This document shows, in pieces, positions 1 to 9,500 of a stretch of 64,000 nt of DNA. This DNA is from Leifsonia xyli subsp. xyli str. CTCB07 (lineage in GTDB: Bacteria; Actinomycetota; Actinomycetes; Actinomycetales; Microbacteriaceae). The stretch spans positions 1,240,001 through 1,304,000 of the forward strand of contig NC_006087.1 in NCBI RefSeq assembly GCF_000007665.1. The letters run 5' to 3'. The notes below the pieces were generated by a model. That model was not told the origin of the DNA, did no database searches, and saw only the letters and a program-made list of their open reading frames with translations. Position 1 is the stretch's first letter. Each line of letters starts with the position of its first letter. Made by a program: the position numbers and the translations under genes.

Positions 1-1356
1 TCGTGAACGGCCGGCGCAGCGGCGCACGCGGCGATGAGAGCATCGCCCTGATCGACCCGGCGATCGAGGAGGAGTACGCGGCCGCCTTCGAGAAGTGGGG
101 TCAGACCACGCCGTCCGAGCGCTCGCTCGCCCTCTTCCGCATCGCGGACGCGATGGAGGCGCGCGGAGGAGTTCGCCGATGCCGAGTCGCAGGACACCGG
201 CAAGCCCCGGGGAACGCTCGTGGACGACGAGATCCTGCTCTCCGTCGATCAGATCCGCTTCTTCGCGGGCGCCGCCCGGAACTTGGAAGGCCGGTCGGCG
301 GGTGAGTATCTGAAGGGCCACACCTCGTTCGTCCGCCGCGAGCCGATCGGCGTCGTCGGCCAGGTGACCCCGTGGAACTACCCGCTCAACATGGCAGTCT
401 GGAAGTTCGCGCCGGCACTGGCTGCGGGCAACACGACCGTGCTGAAGCCCTCGGACACGACGCCGCTCTCGACGCTTCTGCTGGCGGAGATCGCGAGCGA
501 GTTCCTGCCGGCGGGCGTGCTGAACGTCATCCTGGGCGACCGGACGACGGGCGTGGCGATGACCGGGCACCCGATCCCTCAGCTCATCTCGATCACGGGA
601 TCGGTGCGTGCGGGCAGGGAAGTGGCTCGCGGGGCATCGTACGACCTGAAGCGTGTCCACCTCGAACTCGGCGGCAAGGCGCCGGTGATCGTGTTCGACG
701 ACGCCGATGTCGAGAAGGCCGTCGCCGGGATCGTCGCGGCCGGGTACTTCAACGCCGGCCAGGATTGCACGGCAGCGACCCGGCTGCTGGTGCAGGAGGG
801 CGTCCACGACGAGTTCGTGGCGGCGCTCGCGCAGTACGCGGGCGAGAACGCGAAGATGGGCGGCCCGCGCGAGGACGGCATCCTGTACGGCGCTCTGAAC
901 AGCGCGAACCAGCTGGCCCGAGTCAACGGGTTCGTGGATCGGCTGCCCGACCACGCGAACATCGAGCTGGGCGGCCGCCGGCAGGGCGATCGCGGCTACT
1001 TCTGGGAGGCGACGATCGTCTCCGGACTGCGGCAGGACGACGAGGCGGTGCAGAACGAGATCTTCGGACCGGTGCAGACCGTGCAGAAGTTCGCCGGCGA
1101 AGCCGAGGCGATGGCTTCTGCGAACGACGTGCAGTACGGTCTCGCCTCCTCAGTGTGGACGAAGGACCACGGCCGGGCCCTGCGCTTCGCCAAGGGCCTG
1201 GACGCCGGGTGCGTGTGGATCAACACCCACATCCCGATCGTCGCTGAGATGCCGCACGGCGGTTTCAGGCACTCCGGCTACGGCAAAGACCTCTCCGCCT
1301 ACGGTTTCGATGACTACACCCGGATCAAGCACGTCATGTCGTACATCGGCGAGTGA
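1..1356 (+). pseudogene. Aldehyde dehydrogenase (aminobutyraldehyde type), broken copy, 5' end outside window
   Basis: This is a decayed paralogue of the intact dehydrogenase that follows at 1434. The C-terminal frame (about 166-1356) keeps the ALDH core: the NAD-site segment GQVTPWNYP, the catalytic Glu in LELGGKAP and the catalytic Cys in NAGQDCTAATR. The N-terminal part is in another frame. Comparison with the second copy shows that about two bases are missing near 163-166, where the downstream copy reads Ala-Glu-Glu-Leu. About 18 residues between PAIEEE and AAAFEKWG are also lacking in frame. The first visible codons (Val-Asn-Gly) match internal residues of the second copy, so the true start lies upstream of base 1. 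NAD-dependent oxidation of gamma-aminobutyraldehyde in putrescine catabolism is the likely ancestral role. The call of pseudogene is firm and the substrate is inferred. Confidence 0.85.
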
Positions 1357-1433
1357 GGAGAGCGGCTGCGGCGAGGGCGGAGCTAAGGTCATCAGAGATC
1401 GGGGGTCGTCAGGGAGCAGAGGAGAGGATCGCT

Positions 1434-2870
1434 ATGAGCACCCATGCACTGAGGAACTTCGTCGGCGGCGAATACGTCGACTCCACCGCGACGGAGCGGC
1501 TCGATATCACCGACCCGGCCACCGAGGAGGTGTTCGCCACGGCTCCGATCTCCACGGAACGGGATGTCGCGCTCGCCTGCCGGGCCGCCGCCGGTGCCTT
1601 CGAGACCTGGGGCGAGACCACTCCCGGTGAGCGGCAGCGGGCGCTTCTGCGTTTCGCAGACGCGCTCGAAGCGCGAGCCGAGGAACTCGCTGATGTCGAG
1701 GTCAAGGACACCGGGAAGCCCCGCGCCGGCATCGTCGCCGACGAGGTGGAGGTCATGATCGACCAGGTGCGGTTCTTCGCCGCCGCCGCCCGGAACCTCG
1801 AAGGCCGCTCGGCGGGCGAGTACCTGAAAGACCACACCTCCTTCATCCGCCGCGAGCCGATCGGCGTCATCGGCCAGGTGACCCCGTGGAACTACCCAAT
1901 GATGATGGCGATCTGGAAGCTCGCACCGGCGCTGGCCGCGGGCAACGCCGTCGTCCTGAAACCGAGCGACTCGACCCCGTCGTCCTCGCTGCTGCTCGCC
2001 GAGATCGCGAGTGAGTTCCTCCCCGCGGGCACCGTCAACGTCGTGACCGGGAACCGGGAGACCGGGCGGGCGCTCATCGCCGACCGGACCCCGCAGATGG
2101 TGTCGATCACCGGTTCGGTCCGCGCGGGTGTGGAGGTCGCCGGCTCTGCCGCGCTCGACCTCAAGCGCGTCCATCTGGAGCTCGGCGGTAAAGCGCCGGT
2201 CGTTGTCTTCGACGACGCCGACATCGAGCAGGCTGTCGAGGGCATCAGCGCCGCCGGGTTTTACAATGCCGGCCAGGATTGCACCGCAGCGACACGGCTG
2301 CTGGTGCAGGAGGGAATTCACGATGAGTTCGTGGCCGCCCTCGTCGAGTATTCACGCGACAACGCCAAGACGGGCGCACCGCTGGAGGAAGGCATCTTGT
2401 TCGGGGCTCTCTCCAGCGCCGACCAGCTGGCTTGCGTGCAGGGCTTCATCGAGCGCCTGCCCGACCACGCGCAGCTCGTGCTCGGCGGGAAGCGGCAGGG
2501 CGACCGCGGCTACTTCCACCAGGCGACGATCGTCTCCGGGCTGCGCCAGGAGGATGAGGCCGTGCAGAATGAGATCTTCGGTCCGGTCATCACGGCTCAG
2601 ACATTCTCCGACGAATCGGACGCGCTGCGTCGCGCGAACGGTGTGCCCTACGGCCTCGCCTCCTCGGTGTGGACGCAGAACCACGGGACGGCCATGCGAA
2701 TGGCCAAACGCCTCGATTTCGGGTGCGTGTGGATCAACACCCACCTCCCGCTCGTCGCTGAGATGCCGCACGGCGGCTTCAAGCACTCCGGCTATGGCAA
2801 GGACCTCTCGGCGTACGGTTTCGAGGACTACACTCGGATCAAGCACGTCATGTCGTACATCGGGGAGTAG
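1434..2870 (+). CDS. NAD-dependent aldehyde dehydrogenase, probably gamma-aminobutyraldehyde dehydrogenase
   Basis: This cytoplasmic enzyme of 478 residues, usual for the ALDH superfamily, oxidises an aldehyde to a carboxylate with NAD(P)+. GQVTPWNYP and KPSDSTP form the cofactor site. The general-base Glu lies in LELGGKAP (about residue 249) and the nucleophilic Cys in NAGQDCTAATR (about 282). The overall sequence resembles the PatD/YdcW aminobutyraldehyde branch, which makes GABA from putrescine-derived 4-aminobutanal. That would fit the two GABA aminotransferases further on, but the substrate is inferred. The ATG at 1434 is chosen because AGAGGAGAGG precedes it at a good distance. It follows a broken paralogue with roughly three-quarters identical residues by eye, so it may be the only working copy. 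Confidence 0.85.
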   Translation: MSTHALRNFVGGEYVDSTATERLDITDPATEEVFATAPISTERDVALACRAAAGAFETWGETTPGERQRALLRFADALEARAEELADVEVKDTGKPRAGIVADEVEVMIDQVRFFAAAARNLEGRSAGEYLKDHTSFIRREPIGVIGQVTPWNYPMMMAIWKLAPALAAGNAVVLKPSDSTPSSSLLLAEIASEFLPAGTVNVVTGNRETGRALIADRTPQMVSITGSVRAGVEVAGSAALDLKRVHLELGGKAPVVVFDDADIEQAVEGISAAGFYNAGQDCTAATRLLVQEGIHDEFVAALVEYSRDNAKTGAPLEEGILFGALSSADQLACVQGFIERLPDHAQLVLGGKRQGDRGYFHQATIVSGLRQEDEAVQNEIFGPVITAQTFSDESDALRRANGVPYGLASSVWTQNHGTAMRMAKRLDFGCVWINTHLPLVAEMPHGGFKHSGYGKDLSAYGFEDYTRIKHVMSYIGE

Positions 2871-2901
2871 CCCCGACCCGATCGCCTGGAGGACCGACCC
2901 G

Positions 2902-4077
2902 GTGACGCCCGGTTTCACACGGTACGCTCCGGCCGCCGGACCTTCGCGCTGGCTCTTCGTCGCCGGCCGCCGGTTTGTCGCGTGCATCGAGAGTGCGATC
3001 GCCGATAGCGTCCTGGATGAGGTCTGGCGGCTGGCCGACTCTGAGCTCGCGACGATCGAATCGGTCGTCGGGGCTTTCCCGCTGGCTGGGCCGGGCAGCG
3101 TCCGCTCGTTTGCGGTCGCTGATCTCGGCGAGCCGAACGCGGCGGGGGAGAACACGGTGACCGCTGTCGTGCGCGGTTCGGCGGCGATCGATGTGTTCTC
3201 GGTCGGAGGGGCGCGGCGTTTCGGGGCGGGTGGCGTCCAGCCCTGGGTGCTGGCGGAGTTCCGTTCGGTGTCCGGGCTCGTGCTCGGCGGTGAGGATCTG
3301 CCGACCGGCCCGGTCGCGCGACTCGGCACCGGCTCGCTCCCCCTCGGGCTCGGCGTGGTGGGCGGGGAGCTGCTGACCTGGTCGCTGTCCCCGATCGATC
3401 GGGCCGAACGCAGCGCACCCCGGCCGGAGGCCCTCAGCGAGGGCTCCAAGGCGGGCGCTGGGGAGACGGTCATCCCGGCTCCGTCGCAGGGTTCGAGCCT
3501 GTTCGCTTACATGACACCCCCAGAGGAAGCGGGTGCGCGGATGAGCGCAGACGGGCTCATGGCGGCGAAACCGCATCCCGTCGCCCACGAGCTGCCGGGT
3601 ACGGTGGATATCGAGGCGCCCGCCGGAGCGCCCAGCGATGCCCGGTACCCGCCGCTGGCGGACGAGTCCGCACCGACCGCGCCTGTGCGGCTGCCTCCCG
3701 CTCCGGTCTCTTACGCCATCCGGATCGGGTCGGGGGACGACATTCCTCTGGATGTCCCGGTTCTGCTGGGCCGGCGTCCCACCGTCCGGGGTCTCGACTC
3801 CGGTGTCGCACCGCGGTTGCTTCCGGTCCCCTCGCCCACCCAGGAGGTCTCCGGGACCCACCTGAGAATCGAGCAGTCGGGGGATGCCGCGGTCGTGACC
3901 GACCTGCGATCCACCAATGGGACCGTCGTCCTCCGGCCCGGCGCGCAGGCAGTTCAGCTGCGGCCAGGGGAGTCCGCGGTCGTGTTGGCGGGCACGGTCG
4001 TGGAGATCGGCGACGGTAATATCATCGAGATCATAGCCGCCCCGATCGGCGACCGCCGAGAAGAAGGACCCGAGTGA
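2902..4077 (+). CDS. FHA-domain protein
   Basis: The product has 391 residues. The first ~170 have no domain I recognise. A Pro/Ala-rich linker follows, and a C-terminal FHA domain lies at about 275-370: GRRP, then SGTHLRI (the conserved Ser-x-x-His that grips phosphothreonine), then STNGT. FHA domains bind phosphothreonine peptides, so this is a likely substrate or effector of the kinase two genes downstream. The GTG at 2902 is preceded by CTGGAGGA; an open frame extends further upstream but runs through the dehydrogenase gene. The stop overlaps the GTG of the phosphatase gene by 4 bases, implying translational coupling. It is the first gene of the envelope and signalling block at 2902-17777. 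Confidence 0.8.
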   Translation: MTPGFTRYAPAAGPSRWLFVAGRRFVACIESAIADSVLDEVWRLADSELATIESVVGAFPLAGPGSVRSFAVADLGEPNAAGENTVTAVVRGSAAIDVFSVGGARRFGAGGVQPWVLAEFRSVSGLVLGGEDLPTGPVARLGTGSLPLGLGVVGGELLTWSLSPIDRAERSAPRPEALSEGSKAGAGETVIPAPSQGSSLFAYMTPPEEAGARMSADGLMAAKPHPVAHELPGTVDIEAPAGAPSDARYPPLADESAPTAPVRLPPAPVSYAIRIGSGDDIPLDVPVLLGRRPTVRGLDSGVAPRLLPVPSPTQEVSGTHLRIEQSGDAAVVTDLRSTNGTVVLRPGAQAVQLRPGESAVVLAGTVVEIGDGNIIEIIAAPIGDRREEGPE

Positions 4078-4892
4078 CCCAGATCGGTCGCAGCAATAGG
4101 CGACACAGCGTGGCTGTCCCCGGCAGCTCGCATGCGCGCATCACGCTTGCGTGGGCGGCGCTGAGCGACTGCGGCTATCGTCGCAGTGTCAACGAGGACA
4201 GCCTGCTGGCCCGCTCACCGATCTTCGCCGTCGCCGATGGGATGGGCGGCCACACAGCGGGAGACTTCGCGAGCGCCGCCGTGGTGACCCGTCTCGCCGA
4301 ACAGGTTCGTGCCGACTTCGTCACTCAGTCCTCGCTCACGGGCGCGCTTCGCAATGCGGTGGAGGACATGGGGCGCGGCCTGGGCAAGACCGACCTGGGA
4401 ACCGGGACGACCGTCACCGGCATTGCGCTCACCATGCAGAACGGCTCGCCGTACTGGCTGGTCTTCAACATCGGCGACTCTCGCGTCTACAACTTCTTCG
4501 ACAGCGCTCTCGAACAGCTCACGGTCGACCACTCGGTCGTCCAGGAGCTGATGGATGCCGGAGCCATCACGCCCGAGGAGGCGGAGGTTCACCCGCACAG
4601 CAATGTCATCACACGGTCGGTTGGCTTCAATGAGGACCCGGTCCCCGATTTCTTCCTGTTCCCAATCGTCGCGGGTTCCCGCCTGCTGGTCTGCTCCGAC
4701 GGCCTCACCAAAGAGCTGACCGAGCAGGGCATTCGCTGGTTCCTCTCCGCGGGCAGATCGCCGCTCGACACCGCCCAGCAGCTGATGGACGCCGCCCTCG
4801 GTAACGGTGGCCGCGACAACGTCACCGTCGTTGTGGTCGATGTGCTTGCGTCGCCCGAGGGCAGCGTGGACCACTCAGCCCCCCGTCACTGA
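4074..4892 (+). CDS. PP2C-family serine/threonine protein phosphatase
   Basis: This 272-residue metal-dependent phosphatase is the expected antagonist of the kinase encoded next. PP2C motifs appear in order: the N-terminal Arg/Asn-Glu-Asp-Ser segment (RRSVNEDSLL), the metal-binding VADGMGGH, GTGTTVTG, NIGDSRVY, VCSDGLT and the C-terminal GGRDNVTVVVVDV. There is no membrane segment, so it acts in the cytoplasm. The GTG start overlaps the stop of the FHA gene (GTGA). Pairing of an FHA protein, a PP2C phosphatase and a kinase is common in Actinobacteria. About 260 bases separate it from the kinase gene, which probably has its own promoter. Confidence 0.92.
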   Translation: MTQIGRSNRRHSVAVPGSSHARITLAWAALSDCGYRRSVNEDSLLARSPIFAVADGMGGHTAGDFASAAVVTRLAEQVRADFVTQSSLTGALRNAVEDMGRGLGKTDLGTGTTVTGIALTMQNGSPYWLVFNIGDSRVYNFFDSALEQLTVDHSVVQELMDAGAITPEEAEVHPHSNVITRSVGFNEDPVPDFFLFPIVAGSRLLVCSDGLTKELTEQGIRWFLSAGRSPLDTAQQLMDAALGNGGRDNVTVVVVDVLASPEGSVDHSAPRH

Positions 4893-5090
4893 TGAACTGG
4901 TCCCCGAAAGGCGGGCTGGCTGAGTGTGTTTGCCGGGGGCTATAGCTGTCAGGGCCTTTCTCCGTCCAGCCCACGAGCGCTCGGCGTCTTCGCCGTCCGT
5001 ATCGTCGCTCGATTCCGTGTCCCCCGACTTGGGGGTAAGTGATGTGCATCTCGTCTGAATTCGACTGGTCGAAGCGTGGGAGAGCCCGCC

Positions 5091-5096
5091 TACAAT
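5091..5096 (+). promoter_or_regulatory. Candidate -10 element (TACAAT) of the kinase gene
   Basis: The 261-base gap between the phosphatase and kinase genes contains TACAAT, close to consensus, in an AT-rich patch about 60 bases before the kinase start. No convincing -35 box was found at 16-18 bp. The remainder of the gap shows nothing else that I can name. Confidence 0.4.
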
Positions 5097-5153
5097 TGGG
5101 AAACCGCTTTTGCACCTTTGACATGTTATCCATGACGACCGGAGAGGAGCCGT

Positions 5154-6569
5154 GTGGCCCGGCGCTTGCCTTCTCAGCCGCCGAATCTTCCTGGCTTCTC
5201 GTTCGTGAGAATACTCGGTTCCGGCGGCTTCGCCGACGTGTTCCTGTACGAGCAGAACCTGCCTCGGCGTCAGGTCGCGGTGAAGGTCATGCTGACCGAG
5301 GTGGTGACGAGTCAGGTCAAGCAGATGTTCCAGGCTGAAGCGAATCTCATGGCCAAGCTGAGCGCGCATCCCTCGATCCTCACGGTGTATCAGGCGAGCG
5401 TCTCGGCGGACGGGCGCCCGTATCTGGTCGTCGAGCTGTGCTCCGCGGAGATCGCGCAGCGCTACCGCACGAACCCGCTTCCGGTGACCGAGGCACTCGC
5501 TGTCGGCGTCCGGATCGCGAGCGCTGTGGAGACCACCCACCGTGCGGGTGTGCTGCACCGGGACATCAAACCGTCGAATATCCTGAGCACCGCCTACGGG
5601 CATCCGGTGCTGAGCGACTTCGGGATCGCGGCGACGCTGGCGGAATCGGCTGTCAGCGAGGCGCTCGGCCTGTCTATTCCGTGGTCGGCTCCTGAGGTTC
5701 TGCTCGACGAGACGAGCGGGACGATCGCGAGCGAGGTGTGGTCGCTCGGCGCGACGATACACTCGCTGATCGCAGGCCGGTCGCCATTCGAGCTGACGGA
5801 CAAGAACAACACCTCTGCCGAGCTGATCCAGCGCATCACGAAGGGACAGCCACAGCCGATCGACCGGCCGGACCTGCCTCCACGGCTGGAGCAGGTGCTG
5901 CTGCGCGCGATGGCAAAGAGACCGGCTCAGCGGCAGCGGAGCGCGCTCGAGTTCGCGCGTGAGCTGCAGATGGTCGAGGCGGAGCTCGGGCTGCTGCCGA
6001 CGCCGATCGAGGTCGCGATGGACGATTGGGCGCTCGCCACCGCCGACGACCCCGAGGACCGCACACAGGTCAAGGTGATGACGACCGAAACGGGGACGGC
6101 CCGACGACGCCGGAGAACTCCGCGCGTGACCGCCGCACGGGCGCCGGTTGTGGCTCCCCAGCAGAGGGGAACCGCGTCGAATGCGTTGCGGGTGGCGATG
6201 ACGTGGCCCTCCCGAGCACTGACCGCGGCGCTTGTCATCTGCGCGGTGCTGGCCGTCGGGCTGGCCATCGTCGCCGGTTTCGTGCTCACTCGAGCGGGAG
6301 CGCCCGAAAGCGTCCCGACGGTTCGCGACTTGAGCGGACGGGTCTCCGGCGGGATGATCGTGTTCCTGTGGAGCGACCCGGGCCTCCAGGACGGCGATGC
6401 CTACGAGGTGGCTGTGGACGGCCATCCGCCGAGCAGCCAGCACACCACGGAGTTCCGCGTGAATGCCGCAGCGGGTGAGACCGTGTGCGTCACCGTGACG
6501 GTGAATCGCGATGACCACACCGGCCAGCCGAGCGCTGAGAAGTGCGTGCAGCGGATGGATTCGCCGTGA
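5154..6569 (+). CDS. Membrane-anchored serine/threonine protein kinase (Hanks type)
   Basis: The product has 471 residues. The N-terminal kinase domain (about 12-280) has the Gly-rich loop LGSGGFADV, the ATP-binding Lys in VAVKVM (about 43), the catalytic loop LHRDIKPSN (about 133-141) and SDFGIA (about 154). A single hydrophobic segment at about 356-380 is followed by a ~90-residue outer part that looks like one Fn3/Ig-type domain (TVRDLSGRVSGG onward); no PASTA repeats are present. It probably senses or is tethered to the envelope and phosphorylates Thr residues read by the FHA proteins at both ends of this block. GAGAGGAG precedes the GTG start. The last codons overlap the GTG of the giant surface-protein gene. 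Confidence 0.93.
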   Translation: MARRLPSQPPNLPGFSFVRILGSGGFADVFLYEQNLPRRQVAVKVMLTEVVTSQVKQMFQAEANLMAKLSAHPSILTVYQASVSADGRPYLVVELCSAEIAQRYRTNPLPVTEALAVGVRIASAVETTHRAGVLHRDIKPSNILSTAYGHPVLSDFGIAATLAESAVSEALGLSIPWSAPEVLLDETSGTIASEVWSLGATIHSLIAGRSPFELTDKNNTSAELIQRITKGQPQPIDRPDLPPRLEQVLLRAMAKRPAQRQRSALEFARELQMVEAELGLLPTPIEVAMDDWALATADDPEDRTQVKVMTTETGTARRRRRTPRVTAARAPVVAPQQRGTASNALRVAMTWPSRALTAALVICAVLAVGLAIVAGFVLTRAGAPESVPTVRDLSGRVSGGMIVFLWSDPGLQDGDAYEVAVDGHPPSSQHTTEFRVNAAAGETVCVTVTVNRDDHTGQPSAEKCVQRMDSP

Positions 6570-9500
6570 TCCGCGTCTGGCTCATGGCGCACAAGTCCCT
6601 CGCGGCGACAGTCGTGAGCGGGGCCGTGATCACAGCCTTCGTGACGACCCTCGCGGTGGTCTCTGGTGGGTACAGCGCCCAGCGCTTCCAGATCGGCGAC
6701 GCCTCGGTGTGGGTCGCGAGCGAGGCGAAGAAGTCGCTGGGGCGGGCCAACACCGAGATCGGCAAGCTCAACTCGATCGTCCCGGGCTCCGGTGAGGCGC
6801 TGGATGTGGTGCAGGACGGGGAGAACGTGCTCCTGCTCGACCGCGAGGCGAACACCGCTGCGGTCGTCAACCCGGCCACGGCGGAGGCTGGCGAGTCCGT
6901 CGCTCTCCCGCCGCGCTCGCCGCAGGTACTCGTCGCCGGTGGCAGAGTCGCTCTGCTCTCGCGGGCGACGGGGCAGCTGTGGCTGACCAGCGTCGGGCAG
7001 CTGTCGACGTTCGCCTCGAGCTCGGTGGCGACGATGGATCTCGGCGGCCGTGCGGTCGCTGCGATGGACCCCGCGGGTGTGCTCTACGCCTACCAGCCCG
7101 ACGCCCGGACCGTCACCCGTGTCGATCTCGGCGGCGATCAGCCCACGAGGACGACCAGCAGAGTTCCCGCCTCCGGGGACGGCGCGAATGCCCAGCTCAC
7201 CACGGCCGGCGGGCAGTGGGCGATGTTCGACCCGGACGCCCGGACGCTGTGGCTCCCGGGGCGCAAAGTGGACCTCGCTTCGCTGCTCGGCGGCAGCAGC
7301 GCCGCCGTGGTGCAGCAGCCGTCGGGCGGGAGCGCAGCGGTGTGGATCGCGAGCTCCGGTGGTCTGCTCCGGGTTCCGCTCGACGGTTCGGCGCCCCGGC
7401 GGGTGCTCACGGCGGTGTCCGGAACGCCGGTTGCGCCAGCCGTGTCTCACGGTTGCGCGTACGCGGCTTGGGAAAGCGGCACGGTGTTCCGTTCCTGCTC
7501 GGATGACGGCCCCGGGCAGCGCTCGACGATCGACCGATCTCCGGGTGGTGGCGCGCTCGTCTTCCGTGCGAACCGGGGCCGGCTGCTCCTGAATGACACC
7601 CGCTCCGGTGTCGCCTGGGCGGTCCAGAACGGGAACACGCGCATCGACAACTGGGACGAACTGGTCTCGCAGAAGACCGCGAAGGAGCTTGTCGACCAGT
7701 CCCGGCAGGACACGAAGCCACACTATGAGAAGCAGGAGCAGCCCCCGGTCGCGGTGGCCGATCATTTCGGCGCCCGTCCGGGCCGGGTCACACCGCTCCC
7801 GGTGCTCCTCAACGACTACGACCCCAACGGCGATGTTCTGACGATCGACTCCGTCACGGCCATTCCCGAGTCGCAGGGAACGCTGGAGCTAACCAACGCG
7901 GATCAGCAGGTGCAGATTGCGCTGCCGGCCACCGCCTCCGGCTCGATCGCTTTCGACTACACGATCTCAGACGGGCGGGGCGGCACCGCGACCGCCCACG
8001 TCACCGTCACCGTGCGGAGCCCTGTCGAGAACTCGCCTCCGTTGTGCGTGCGGGCCGCGAAGGCTGTGGTGCAGGCCGGCGGCCGGGTCACCACCCCGGT
8101 GCTCGGCGACTGCTACGACCCAGACGGCGACTCTTTCTTCCTCGCCGGGGCGACCGTGCCGGCGCCGTACACGGTGACGTTCACTCCGCAGGGGCAGGTC
8201 GCTTTCTCCGACCACGGTCAGGGCGGCGGAGTCAAGGATGTCTCCCTCGTCCTCTCCGACGGCCGCGCGGAGGGCAGCGGCCAGCTCGCTGTGACCGTGC
8301 AGCCGCCGGGCCAGGTGCCGATCATCGCCGACCCGTTCGCTGTGGTGACCTCCCAGAGCCAGGAAGTCATGGTCCGGCCGCTCGACCACGTCCGCGGTGG
8401 CAACGGAACGGTCCGCCTGAGCACCGTGCCCAGTAAAGCCGACGCGACGATCACGCCCGACTACCAGGGCGGCACGTTCCGCTTCGTTTCCGACCAGCCG
8501 GGCCCCCACACCATCGAGTACTCGGTGACGGACGGCACCGTGACCGCGACCGGTGTGGTCCGGGTCGTGGTCCGGGCGTCTCTCGGAGCGAGGACCGCGC
8601 CGATCGCTGTACCGCACACGGCGTTCATCCGCGAGCTGTCCAACCAGGACGTCGATGTCCTCTCCACCGACATCGACCCCTCCGGCGGGGTTCTGCTTGT
8701 CACGAGTGTGGCCGGCCCCAGCCCGTCGACCGGCATCCGCGTCCAGGCGCTGCAGCAGCGCACCTTGCGGGTGACCCTCACCCGCCCCCTCGAGCAGTCG
8801 GTGGACTTCCACTACCGGCTCTCCAATGGCATCGCCGACGCCGAAGGAACGGTCACCGTTGTCCAGCTGCCGCCGTTGACCGTGCATCAACCGCCTGTCG
8901 CTGCGCCCGACTCTGTCGCGGTGCGCGTGGACGATGTAGTCGACATCCCCGTGCTTGCGAACGACGTTCAGCCCGACGGCGGCAAGCTAGCCCTCGACCC
9001 GACGCTCGCGACGCCGCTGCCCTCCGGTGCGGGACTGCTCTTCGCCAGCGGCGATCACCTGCGCTACTTGGCCCCGTCGAGACCGGGTAACTACACCGCT
9101 GTCTACCGTGTCACCGGCGAGGACGGGCAGTGGGCGACGGCGGAGGTCGGCATCGCGGTGCGGGAACGCGATGAGGCGGCTAACAATCCCCCGGTTCCGA
9201 AGACGGTCACGGTGCGCGTGCTCGCCGGTGACACCGTGCGGATCGCCATCCCGCTGTCGGGAATCGACCCGGACGGCGACTCCGTCCAGTTCGTCGGGCA
9301 GGAGACGAACCCGCAGAAGGGCGCGGTGATCGCTTCCGGGTCGGATTGGCTCGATTTCCGGGCCGGCGATTACGCGGCGGGGACGGACTCGTTCACGTAT
9401 ACGGTGGTGGATGCGCTGGGTTCCCGGGCGACCGGCACTGTCCGTGTCGGCATCGCGCCGCGGTCCGGGGGCGCGCACAACCCCGTCGCCGTCGAGGACG

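Noticed and set aside
4875..6518. 547-codon minus-strand open frame opposite the kinase gene
   Set aside because: Composition is that of a shadow frame and the plus strand shows every kinase motif in order.
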